This document shows positions 35,446 through 43,065 of a stretch of 64,000 bases of DNA, in pieces. Numbering within the stretch: position 1 is the first letter of the stretch; each line of letters opens with the position of its first letter. Where the stretch lies: contig RAYY01000028.1 in NCBI GenBank assembly GCA_003611875.1, positions 1-64,000 on the forward strand, written 5' to 3'. A program made the translations under genes and the position numbers. The stretch is from a bacterium D16-56. Its GTDB lineage: Bacteria > Bacillota > Clostridia > Lachnospirales > Lachnospiraceae. Below the pieces are notes generated by a model. That model did no database searches. It worked only from the letters and a program-made list of their open reading frames with translations, and was not told the origin of the DNA.

Positions 35446-35474
35446 TGCTATTCGGTAATTGGATCATTCCGCTG

Positions 35475-35648
35475 CTAGGTAGTCTTTATGGAGGCAGCAG
35501 GGGCGGGGGCGCTGCTGCTTTTTAAAAGGGTGACTCTTATGATCTTCCGGCATCGGGAACACTTGATCAGGATACTGCCCTTTGTCCCGGGGGTAATGTC
35601 GAACAGTCTTTGCCGGCAGTATTTGCAGTATATGGTGGTGGCAGTCAT
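35475..35648 (-). CDS. Small Com-like double CxxC zinc-ribbon protein
   Basis: This 57-residue frame reads MTATTIYCKYCRQRLFDITP then GTKGSILIKCSRCRKIIRVTL and an S/A/P-rich tail. The two CxxC knuckles (C8-C11 and C30-C33) resemble the phage Mu Com-type zinc ribbon and related nucleic-acid-binding proteins. AAGGGA lies about seven bases before the ATG, a terminator follows the stop, and a LexA-like box lies 30 bases upstream. All of these support a real gene. It may regulate the sigma/SipW/TasA module, or be a prophage relic. Confidence 0.7.
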   Translation of the reverse strand: MTATTIYCKYCRQRLFDITPGTKGSILIKCSRCRKIIRVTLLKSSSAPAPAASIKTT

Positions 35649-35678
35649 TGGTAAATCCCTTCTTTCCTCACATGAAAA

Positions 35679-35692
35679 TCAAACGTATGTTC
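35679..35692 (-). promoter_or_regulatory. LexA-like operator before the zinc-ribbon gene
   Basis: CAAACGTATGTTCG, a near-palindrome one base from the SOS-type consensus, about 31 bases upstream of the start at 35648. It shares the core AACGTATGT with the site at 34867. Confidence 0.38.
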
Positions 35693-35774
35693 GAAAGTAA
35701 GTGTAACAAATAATGAAAGGTTTGTCAATAACCTGTTTTAGAAATTTATTTCGGGCGAGAAAAAAGGCAAATGA

Positions 35775-35803
35775 TTGAATTTTGCTGTTTACTATGATAT
35801 ATT
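35775..35803 (+). promoter_or_regulatory. Sigma-70 promoter of the esterase gene cluster
   Basis: TTGAAT (35775-35780) and TATATT (35798-35803) with a 17-base spacer, 84 bases before the start at 35888. Confidence 0.6.
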
Positions 35804-35887
35804 AATGTGGAAAAGTAAAGCGCCACAAACACAGGAAGGGAGGAGTAGCTGCTGCAGTGCGGGGCAGTTACAGGAAGGATTGTATCA

Positions 35888-36703
35888 ATGGTAGATAAAT
35901 GGAACATAACGATTCCGGAGCTGACAGGGAAGGAGGAGAGACGTGCCTATGTCTATCTGCCGGAGTCTTACTTTAAAAGCACGAGAAAGCGGTATCCGGT
36001 GCTGTATATGTTTGACGGACATAATGTTTTTTTTGATGAGGATGCAACCTATGGCAAATGCTGGGGAATGAAGGAGTATATGGATTCTTCCGAAACCCAG
36101 ATGATCATTGCGGCAGTGGAGTGCAATCACAGCCCGGATCATGGACGTCTTCGGGAATATTCGCCTTTTGATTTCAAGGAGAAAGGCATCGGAGAGATCC
36201 AGGGACACGGGAAAGTCACAATGGAATGGTTGGTCAGCAGCTTCAAAAAGGAAATTGACCGAAGGTTTCGGACCCTGCCGGACCGAGAGCATACGTTTAT
36301 CGGCGGCAGCTCCATGGGCGGGCTGATGAGCCTGTATGCGGTGCTGGAGTATAACCAGGTGTTTTCCCGGGCAGCAGCGCTGTCGCCGTCTGTCTGGGTA
36401 GCACGCCAGAGGCTTGAGCAGATGATCAGCCAGACAGAGGTTTTGCCGGATACGGTGATCTATATGGATTATGGTTCAGAGGAATTTGGGAATCATATGA
36501 ATATGAGAAAACAATATGTGAAGGTGACTTCCCTGCTGATGAATAAGCAGATCATGGTAGAAAGCCGGATTGTGCCGGGCGGTCAGCACTGTGAAGCAAG
36601 CTGGGAGCGGCAGATCCCGTTTTTTATGAATACATTGATGTATGGACGGAACGAGGAGGATAAAAGGCCGAAGTCCGGTCATGCAGCCAGGAAGACAAAG
36701 TAA
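35888..36703 (+). CDS. Alpha/beta-hydrolase esterase (enterochelin-esterase-like)
   Basis: This 271-residue protein has YPVLYMFDGHNVFFDEDATYG at the oxyanion side, FIGGSSMGGLMSLYAVLEY as the nucleophile elbow (GSSMGG), and GGQHCEASWERQ near the end as the likely catalytic histidine. This is the putative-esterase (Fes/antigen-85-like) family. There is no signal peptide, so it is probably cytoplasmic. It leads a plus-strand group with a second esterase and an ATP-grasp ligase. The ligand is unknown. Confidence 0.82.
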   Translation: MVDKWNITIPELTGKEERRAYVYLPESYFKSTRKRYPVLYMFDGHNVFFDEDATYGKCWGMKEYMDSSETQMIIAAVECNHSPDHGRLREYSPFDFKEKGIGEIQGHGKVTMEWLVSSFKKEIDRRFRTLPDREHTFIGGSSMGGLMSLYAVLEYNQVFSRAAALSPSVWVARQRLEQMISQTEVLPDTVIYMDYGSEEFGNHMNMRKQYVKVTSLLMNKQIMVESRIVPGGQHCEASWERQIPFFMNTLMYGRNEEDKRPKSGHAARKTK

Positions 36704-36716
36704 GCCTGTAGTGCAG

Positions 36717-36781
36717 CAGCGGGGTATGAAATACTCACAGAGTACGATGTGCTGTGAAGCATGCACAGAATGGAGGAAAAG
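36717..36781 (+). promoter_or_regulatory. Repeated leader, copy 2
   Basis: AGCGGGGTATGAAATACTC, ACAGAGTACGATGTGCTGTG, AAGCATGCACAGAATGGAGG, AAAAG, then ATG 36782. It can form a TACTC/GAGTA hairpin and a TGTGCT-GTGA-AGCATG hairpin. The internal frame starts MCCEACTEWRKR but does not stop at the gene start in this copy. Confidence 0.65.
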
Positions 36782-37534
36782 ATGGAGGTTCAATATTTTA
36801 GAGAATATAGCCCAGCCCTCAGCAGGGATATGGAATGCAAGGTGTATGGACATGCAGGGCGTCCTGTTCTATTTATACCCTGCCAGGACGGACGATTTTT
36901 TGACTTTGAAAATTACAAGATGACCGATGTGTGGGCTCCCTGGATTGACTCCGGACAGGTGATGGTGTTTGCCATTGACACCATGGACAAGGAGACCTGG
37001 TCCAATTCGGGCGGAGACCCAGGCTGGCGGAGCTGGCGTCATGAGCAGTGGATCCAATACATTGTAGACGAGGTGGTTCCCTTTATGCGCTGGATGGTCA
37101 ATGAGCGGAACGGATGGAGCGGCAATCCTGGAGTGATGGCATTTGGCTGCAGCCTGGGGGCGACTCATGGAGCTAATCTTTACTTCCGTTTTCCGGGGAT
37201 CTTTGACCGTTTGCTGGCTCTCAGCGGGATTTATACGGCGGATTATGGATTTCATGGGTACATGGATGAACGAGTATATTTAAATTCCCCCCTTCATTAT
37301 CTGCCCAATATGCCGGCGGGGCATTCTTATATAGGGCAGTATAACCAGAACAAAGCAGTAATCTGCGTAGGACAGGGACCCTGGGAGCTGCCGGACTCTA
37401 CGCGGCAGCTTGAGAGGATTTTAAATGACAAGGGGATTCATGCTTGGGTGGATTTTTGGGGCTATGACTGTTCCCACGACTGGCCCTGGTGGTACAAGCA
37501 AGTGGTGTATTTCCTGCCATATTTATTGGGATAG
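36782..37534 (+). CDS. Second esterase-like alpha/beta hydrolase
   Basis: This 250-residue protein has VLFIPCQDGRFFDFENYKM, GVMAFGCSLGATHGANLYFRF (GxSxG as GCSLG, near residue 123) and WGYDCSHDWPWWYKQ with the probable catalytic histidine. It is related to the neighbouring esterase only at fold level. ATG 36782 lies after GGAGG in the repeated leader; an upstream in-frame ATG at 36761 would add MHRMEEK. No signal peptide is seen. Confidence 0.75.
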   Translation: MEVQYFREYSPALSRDMECKVYGHAGRPVLFIPCQDGRFFDFENYKMTDVWAPWIDSGQVMVFAIDTMDKETWSNSGGDPGWRSWRHEQWIQYIVDEVVPFMRWMVNERNGWSGNPGVMAFGCSLGATHGANLYFRFPGIFDRLLALSGIYTADYGFHGYMDERVYLNSPLHYLPNMPAGHSYIGQYNQNKAVICVGQGPWELPDSTRQLERILNDKGIHAWVDFWGYDCSHDWPWWYKQVVYFLPYLLG

Positions 37535-37692
37535 AGACGGATCTGCTGTTTCCGATTTTTGGTTTTTGGTGTTAATGGTGCGGATAGCGGATACTATTTG
37601 CTCAAGGATGGCTGCAATGATACACTGGCGGGAACGCAAGCTATGCCTTGAAATCCGTACAAAACGAAGGAATGGGTGAAAGAAAAGCATTT

Positions 37693-37740
37693 CACCTATG
37701 TTTGTATGTGCTGCAAAGCATACACAGAATGGAGAAAATT
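37693..37740 (+). promoter_or_regulatory. Repeated leader, copy 3 (diverged)
   Basis: Only the 3' half is conserved: TGTATGTGCTGCAAAGCATA then CACAGAATGGAGAAAATT before ATG 37741. The hairpin loop is GCAA where the other copies have GTGA, both GNRA-type. The internal frame MCCKAYTEWRKL ends with a TGA overlapping the ATG. Confidence 0.55.
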
Positions 37741-38949
37741 ATGAAAAATATAATATTTATCTCACCTAATTTCCCTACAAATTACTGGCAGTTTTGTCGG
37801 GAGCTGAAAAATAACGGCATGAATGTGCTGGGAATCGGCGATCAGCCCTATGACGAGATGGCCCAGGAGGTGAAGGACAGCCTTCATGAATACTACAAGG
37901 TTTACAGCCTGGAAAATGAGGATGAGGTTTATCGGGCAGTGGCATTTTTTGCATTTAAGTATGGCAGAATTGACTGGCTGGAGTCCAACAATGAATACTG
38001 GCTGGAGAAGGATGCCCGTCTACGGACAGATTTCAACATTAAAAGTGGATTTCAGGAGCCGGATATTCCCAGAATCAAGTATAAATCCCGGATGAAAGAA
38101 TATTATACAAAGGCAGGGATTCCTGTGGCCCGTTTTCATATGGTGAAGGACATGGAGGGCTGTCTGGCATTTATCAAGAAGGTAGGATATCCGGTAGTGG
38201 CAAAGCCGGACAACGGAGTAGGCGCCTCCGATACCTGGAAAATCGAGAACGAGGAGCAGCTTCAGACCTTTATGGACAGCCGGATGGAGTGGGTTTCCTA
38301 TATTATGGAGGAGTTTGTCTATGCGGAGGTCAATTCCTATGATGCGATTATTGACGCCAACGGAAAACCCATGTTTGAGACCGGAAATGTAACCCCTATG
38401 TCCATTATGGATATTGTAAACAATGAGGACAATTCTATTTATTATATTTTGAAAAAGCTGCCAGAGGATACCCGAAGAGCAGGCCGTGCGGCTGTGAAAA
38501 GCTTTGGGGTAAAAAGCCGCTTTGTACATTTTGAATTTTTCCGTCTTACAAGGGACCAGGAGGGGCTGGGCAAGAAAGGGGATATCGTGGCTCTGGAGGT
38601 GAACATGCGTCCCTGCGGAGGCTTTACGCCGGACATGATCAATTTTGCCCACAGTACCAATGTATATAAGATCTGGGCAGATATGATTGCTTTTGGAAAT
38701 TCGACAATTCCGGTAGGCAAACACGCTTTCTGCGCATTTGCAGGGCGCAGGGACGGCAAGGATTTTATCATGGACGACGGAGATATTATGGAAAAATACG
38801 GCAGCAAAATAAAGATGGCGCAGCGCCTTCCGGATGTGCTGGCCAGTGCCATGGGGAATCAAATGTATGTGGCGGTGTTTGACACAAAAAAAGAGATGGA
38901 GGAATTTTATCGGAGCATACTGGCCTGCAGGGAGGAGGGCAATTATTGA
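37741..38949 (+). CDS. ATP-grasp ligase
   Basis: This 402-residue protein has a short N-terminal Rossmann-like domain (MKNIIFISPNFPTNYWQFCR). A classic ATP-grasp core follows: YPVVAKPDNGVGASDTWKI, WVSYIMEEFVYAEVNSYDAI, and VALEVNMRPCGGFTPDMIN for metal and ATP binding. It would activate a carboxylate and join it to an amine or similar group. ATG 37741 follows the third leader copy. With two esterases upstream it may belong to a small-molecule synthesis or turnover cluster. The product is unknown. Confidence 0.82.
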   Translation: MKNIIFISPNFPTNYWQFCRELKNNGMNVLGIGDQPYDEMAQEVKDSLHEYYKVYSLENEDEVYRAVAFFAFKYGRIDWLESNNEYWLEKDARLRTDFNIKSGFQEPDIPRIKYKSRMKEYYTKAGIPVARFHMVKDMEGCLAFIKKVGYPVVAKPDNGVGASDTWKIENEEQLQTFMDSRMEWVSYIMEEFVYAEVNSYDAIIDANGKPMFETGNVTPMSIMDIVNNEDNSIYYILKKLPEDTRRAGRAAVKSFGVKSRFVHFEFFRLTRDQEGLGKKGDIVALEVNMRPCGGFTPDMINFAHSTNVYKIWADMIAFGNSTIPVGKHAFCAFAGRRDGKDFIMDDGDIMEKYGSKIKMAQRLPDVLASAMGNQMYVAVFDTKKEMEEFYRSILACREEGNY

Positions 38950-38995
38950 CAGAGGCTTTTTAGGCAGAAGGATAGGACGGCGGGGAGCCACTAGA

Positions 38996-39062
38996 TAAAG
39001 CGAGACATGCAATACCCACAGAATACGATGTGCTGTGAAACATGCACAGAATGGAGGAAAAA
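38996..39062 (+). promoter_or_regulatory. Repeated leader, copy 4
   Basis: TAAAGCGAGACATGCAATAC, CCACAGAATACGATGTGCTG, TGAAACATGCACAGAATGG, AGGAAAAA, then ATG 39063. It is most similar to copies 1 and 2. The internal frame MCCETCTEWRKK stops at a TGA overlapping the start codon. Confidence 0.65.
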
Positions 39063-39581
39063 ATGAAAAACCCGTTAGTGACGATTACAATGGAGGATGG
39101 AGGCGTGATCTGTGCAGAGCTGTATCCTGACATAGCGCCCAATACCGTGAGAAATTTTATCAGTTTAGTGAAAAAAGGCTATTATGACGGACTGATTTTT
39201 CACCGTGTTATTGAGGATTTTATGATACAGGGAGGCTGTCCCCAGGGAAGCGGAACGGGCGGTCCCGGTTATTGCATAAAAGGGGAGTTTCAGCAAAATG
39301 GGTTTGCCAATGATTTAAAGCATGAGAGGGGCGTGATTTCCATGGCCCGTACCATGGCGCCGGATTCTGCAGGCTCCCAGTTTTTTATCATGCATCGGGA
39401 TGTGCCGGATCTGGACGGCGGATATGCTGCTTTTGGAAAAGTAACAAGAGGCATGGAGGTTGTGGACCAGATCGCACAGGTGCGGGTGGATTTTAATGAC
39501 AGGCCCTTAAAGCCCCAGAAAATGAAATCCGTAGTGGTAGACACCTTTGAAGAGGAATATGAGGAGCCGGATAAAATATAA
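39063..39581 (+). CDS. Peptidyl-prolyl cis-trans isomerase, cyclophilin type
   Basis: This 172-residue cyclophilin has ELYPDIAPNTVRNFISLVKKGYY, GLIFHRVIEDFMIQGGCPQG with the catalytic arginine, GSQFFIMHRDVPDLDGGYAAFG, and a normal C-terminus. It lacks a signal peptide and is cytoplasmic. ATG 39063 follows GGAGG in the fourth leader copy. It is unrelated in function to the other genes that carry this leader. Confidence 0.94.
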   Translation: MKNPLVTITMEDGGVICAELYPDIAPNTVRNFISLVKKGYYDGLIFHRVIEDFMIQGGCPQGSGTGGPGYCIKGEFQQNGFANDLKHERGVISMARTMAPDSAGSQFFIMHRDVPDLDGGYAAFGKVTRGMEVVDQIAQVRVDFNDRPLKPQKMKSVVVDTFEEEYEEPDKI

Positions 39582-39702
39582 TGTCAAAGGGGAGCGCATG
39601 CTTCGAATGTGCCTAAAGCAGGTCTGGTATTTTGAGAATAAATTTTTGCAAAAGACAAAACCTTGAAGACATAAACTGGAGAAGTAAACAGGTGTAAGAT
39701 TT

Positions 39703-40395
39703 ATGGTACAGGAAAAAGACATAACGGTAGAAAATATGATTATCCGTGTCGTTATATCAGATGATGAGAAGACCCTTCTTGCGGCCAAAGCGGCAGGAAG
39801 GGTTATTGTCGGTGTGGCAGGAGAAAATGGGGAAAGGGCGCTTCCCATGGCACGATATTTGGTGGCGGCAGAAGCAGCAGCAACAGAACAATATCTGGAG
39901 CAGGTGGTGCGCCGGGAAAAAGGGCTGCCCTGGATGATTAAGGAGACAGACCGTCTGCTGATTCGGGAATTTACGGCAAAGGATGCAGGACAGGTGCCTC
40001 AGGAACCGGAGGATCAGGAGGATGACCGAATCTTTCAGGACAGGGAAAAGCTGACGGCATATATTGAGGGCCAGTATGGCTTTTTCGGATACGGGCTGTG
40101 GGCAGTAGAAAGAAAAACAGATAGAAGGATTGTGGGAAAAGCAGGGATAACAGGATGTGACGAGGAAGGGAGGATGGAGCTGGGATATCATATTTTTACA
40201 CCATACCGGCGGCAGGGATACGGTGAGGAAGCCTGCCGGGCAATATTGGAATATGTGAAGGAAGAATATGATTGTCCTGTTTATGCTGCTGTGGAGGCGT
40301 CTAATGACGCCTCCACAGGACTGCTGAAAAAACTTGGGCTGCACACAAAGCCTTATCCTGCATCATATGCAAAGCCAATTCTCAGCAGCTCCTAA
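39703..40395 (+). CDS. GNAT acetyltransferase with N-terminal extension
   Basis: This 230-residue protein has a C-terminal GNAT domain: TDRLLIREFTAKDAGQV, ELGYHIFTPYRRQGYGEEAC (acetyl-CoA loop RRQGYGEE) and VEASNDASTGLLKKLGL. The first 85 residues form a small alpha/beta segment (VVISDDEKTLLAAKAAGRVIVGVAG) that I do not recognise. The substrate is unknown. It is convergent with the minus-strand gene at 40448. Confidence 0.8.
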   Translation: MVQEKDITVENMIIRVVISDDEKTLLAAKAAGRVIVGVAGENGERALPMARYLVAAEAAATEQYLEQVVRREKGLPWMIKETDRLLIREFTAKDAGQVPQEPEDQEDDRIFQDREKLTAYIEGQYGFFGYGLWAVERKTDRRIVGKAGITGCDEEGRMELGYHIFTPYRRQGYGEEACRAILEYVKEEYDCPVYAAVEASNDASTGLLKKLGLHTKPYPASYAKPILSSS

Positions 40396-40447
40396 AGCTG
40401 GGATTGTGAAGCTTACGGTTGTGAGGACAGAGCCGGCAAGGTGTTTT

Positions 40448-41173
40448 TTACGGAGAAAAAATGTAGCGGATCAGGGCATCGGCATTTTCCCGGCGGGTGG
40501 AATTGATAATAATTCCCAAAAGAGGAGGATTCTGGCCCAGATGAATCTCAGCGGCAAAAGGGGTATTGCTGATATCAACGGCACAGGCATACTCAGAGCC
40601 GTCTTCTCTGGCTGCATAAAATAAGCGGTCCTGCACCAGGGAGAGAAGCTCAGGAGACAGATCCTTTTCCAAATCAATATATCCGTCCAGGGAGGCAAAG
40701 TGCCGGACGGTGGCAGTGTCTCCGATGATGATGTCTAAATCCTTGGAAAAAACAAGGGCAGAAACCTTTGCCATGGTGGCATAGCTGAGCTCGCTTGCAT
40801 TGTCTCCATAGGTGATAAAGTTGGACTCTGCGTTGATCAGATCCTTTTTTCCTAAGTTTAAATATTGGGCAAAGTCTTCCTGGATCGGAGCAAGATTGAT
40901 CTCCTCCTGGGACTGGCTGTTGATGATAATGCAGTACAGGGCTGTGTGGAAGGTACTGTGATACAGGGAGGTGGCGGCTGCCTGGAGAATCAGGAGCGCG
41001 GCAATTATCAGTCCGATGTGGACCTTGTAGTATGCCCAGATATACCAGGCCCGGTCTTTCCAAGTCATGGCTTTTAATTTTTCCAGCTCACTGCGCTTGG
41101 GTTCTGATTCCGGCTTGGGGGCTGGATCCTGGGGGGAATTTTGCTGGTTCATAGATTCTTCGGTTATTTTCAT
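40448..41173 (-). CDS. Single-pass membrane protein of unknown function
   Basis: This 241-residue protein has a proline-rich cytoplasmic N-terminus, then TWKDRAWYIWAYYKVH, one membrane helix (IGLIIAALLILQAAATSLY, about 53-71) and an extracytoplasmic alpha/beta domain (DLDIIIGDTATVRHFASLDGYIDLE) that loosely recalls solute-binding proteins. AAAGGAG lies nine bases before the ATG, and TATAAT is present around 41207-41212 on the minus strand. No family is recognised. Confidence 0.65.
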   Translation of the reverse strand: MKITEESMNQQNSPQDPAPKPESEPKRSELEKLKAMTWKDRAWYIWAYYKVHIGLIIAALLILQAAATSLYHSTFHTALYCIIINSQSQEEINLAPIQEDFAQYLNLGKKDLINAESNFITYGDNASELSYATMAKVSALVFSKDLDIIIGDTATVRHFASLDGYIDLEKDLSPELLSLVQDRLFYAAREDGSEYACAVDISNTPFAAEIHLGQNPPLLGIIINSTRRENADALIRYIFSP

Positions 41174-41539
41174 AAAAGGGTACTCCTTTTGCTGTAGTTG
41201 ATGGAAAGATTATATCATAGATTAAGAGAGATGGGGAATTTTTTTGTAAGGTCTGCCTGAGCCTGCTGTTTTTGTTAGGGATGATTCACAAGTGATTTGT
41301 GAACAGTCCCTTAGCTGCTCGGGGGTATGAGAGAATGGAAGGATGACAGAAGGACAGCGCTGTTTTTGGGATGATACAGGAGAGGTGAAATAAAAAAGCG
41401 GGAAAAAATAGAAAGATAATTGAGGGGGAATCTGGGTTGGCAAGGATGAATGAAAGGAATCCGTGGGTTATAGGGGGGAATAGTCTGAAAACTTGTTGTG
41501 TTTATGAGATTTAAAATGTAATTTTTTTGCTTGAAAAAT

Positions 41540-41563
41540 TCTCAAAATGTGTACATTTTGGAA
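41540..41563. promoter_or_regulatory. Palindromic site 1
   Basis: The core CAAAATGTGTACATTTTG is flanked by TCT and GAA. It is the exact reverse complement of the core of site 2. It is a candidate regulator-binding site or transposon-end structure. Confidence 0.5.
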
Positions 41564-41688
41564 TAGATTTGACAATGGAAGTTAATGGGTAAAAACCCAT
41601 AGAAAAAGTGATTAAGATTATTGATTTTTTGACGATAATATATTAAGATATAGTTTGATTCAGATAAATTTCGCACTGAAAAAATTTG

Positions 41689-41712
41689 TCTCAAAATGTA
41701 CACATTTTGGAA
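41689..41712. promoter_or_regulatory. Palindromic site 2
   Basis: The core CAAAATGTACACATTTTG has the same TCT and GAA flanks as site 1, 149 bases away and 40 bases before the TnpB-like start codon. Confidence 0.5.
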
Positions 41713-41751
41713 ATGAAAAAAGTCTGAAAATACAGCATAAAGAGAGAGAGA

Positions 41752-43065
41752 ATGCCGCCAGATAAGATATGCAAAACAGTTCGCCAACATAATAAAGAGC
41801 CCATTTCCAGGGAAGATATGGAGAAGCTGCAGGAGATTGCAGCGGATTACGGAAAGGTAAAGAATTATGTCTATGATCATTTTGGCGGAATCGGAAGTCT
41901 TTCGAAAATCTATCCGGGCTATACAGTTCAGAATGAGATGACAGCCACAGAGCTAAGAGGGAACTTAGGTCTCCCCAGCGTTTATTTCTATTTGGCTATT
42001 TTTGATGCTTTAGCTGATATTAAGAGCCAGTGGATTCGGACAAAGGCAAAGGTGCTGCAGCTTATCGGGGCCAACAATAATCTGACACCAGAGGAAAAAC
42101 ACTATCTCCGCTTTGTATTAAAAGTCAATAATGTATTTATGGCAATATTGAATCAGGAAGCCATAAAGCTGCCCCAGGATATCCGAAAAAAATATGAGGA
42201 AGTGTCTGAAGGGGTTCAAGTAGAACATTTACACCGTTATCTGTGCAGGCAGGTGAGAAAACACCATGTAAGGCAGCACACAGATGCAACAACAGGCTTT
42301 TCTCTTACGGAACGGGCGTATCGATACAAAGATCATGGGATCTATATTTCCACAAAGCAGAGCCGAAAGCGTATTTTCATTCCTCTGACAGATAACAATC
42401 AATATAAAAGCCAGATTTATTTGAAGCTGTATCCAGACAAAAGCAGGATAGAGATCATGGCTCCGGTTTACAGAACCATTCGGTCTTATGAAGAATATGT
42501 CAATCAGATCGGTATTTCCATGGGTATGTTTACCATGATCACCGTCAGCAATGGCAACGGTTACGGAGAAGAATTTGGAGATTATCAGACCAAATATGCA
42601 GAGTGGATTCGAAGTCAGACTTCTATTTACAGCATCAATCGGCAAGCGAATCCGGGAAGAAAGAAATACAGCGCAAAAAAGAGACGGCTGGAAGAACAGC
42701 TGCATGCCTATATTAATCATGAGCTGAATCGGCTTCTTCAGTGCGAAAAGCCAAATACCATCTATATGATAAAGCTTCCAAAGCCTCAGAAGGGCGGAAA
42801 AAGCCACAAAACCAACAACCAGGCTGCCATGTGGCAGCGAGGATATATCCGCAGCCGCCTGATACAAAAATGTAGAGAGCAGTCTATAGAGCTTGTTGAG
42901 GTTTTAGGTAAAGACATTAGCAGAGAGTGCAGTCAATGTGGGCAAACAGGAAGTCAGCAGAATGGTTTTTTTGTCTGCGAAGGCTGTGGCTATAGGGCAG
43001 ATAAAAAGCTGAATGCTGCCCAAAATGCCCTCAAGCGGGGAATAGAAGGAAAAATTATCCGATGA
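41752..43065 (+). CDS. TnpB-family protein, apparently nuclease-inactive
   Basis: This 437-residue protein has the TnpB/Cas12-like layout: a long helical N-terminal half, a beta segment (IYISTKQSRKRIFIPL), a RuvC-like half and a zinc ribbon C393-x2-C396 / C409-x2-C412 (CSQCGQ...CEGCGY). The RuvC-I position reads QIGISMGMF (S256 where Asp is expected). The RuvC-II strand reads NTIYMIKLPK, with no Glu. RuvC-III reads ADKKLNAAQNA, with Lys at the catalytic Asp position. All three acidic residues thus seem lost while the fold is kept, so RNA-guided DNA binding without cleavage is possible. No TnpA is adjacent. About 330 bases of structured non-coding DNA follow. Confidence 0.78.
   Translation: MPPDKICKTVRQHNKEPISREDMEKLQEIAADYGKVKNYVYDHFGGIGSLSKIYPGYTVQNEMTATELRGNLGLPSVYFYLAIFDALADIKSQWIRTKAKVLQLIGANNNLTPEEKHYLRFVLKVNNVFMAILNQEAIKLPQDIRKKYEEVSEGVQVEHLHRYLCRQVRKHHVRQHTDATTGFSLTERAYRYKDHGIYISTKQSRKRIFIPLTDNNQYKSQIYLKLYPDKSRIEIMAPVYRTIRSYEEYVNQIGISMGMFTMITVSNGNGYGEEFGDYQTKYAEWIRSQTSIYSINRQANPGRKKYSAKKRRLEEQLHAYINHELNRLLQCEKPNTIYMIKLPKPQKGGKSHKTNNQAAMWQRGYIRSRLIQKCREQSIELVEVLGKDISRECSQCGQTGSQQNGFFVCEGCGYRADKKLNAAQNALKRGIEGKIIR

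Larger units (their letters stand above)
41222..41751. other. AT-rich gene-free region upstream of the TnpB-like gene
   Basis: About 530 bases without a credible gene. It holds two 24-base operator-like palindromes (41540-41563 and 41689-41712) whose 18-base cores are exact reverse complements of each other. A short hairpin, ATGGGT-AAAA-ACCCAT, lies near 41586. The region probably contains the regulatory or left-end sequences of the TnpB-like locus. Confidence 0.6.

Noticed and set aside
35488-35700. A 70-codon plus-strand frame.
   Set aside because: The opposite strand carries a better gene there (CxxC pairs, ribosome site, terminator), so the plus frame is its shadow.
41752-43065. Calling the gene an ordinary active transposase of IS200/IS605 type.
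   Set aside because: There is no TnpA nearby, and the three RuvC acidic positions appear to be replaced.
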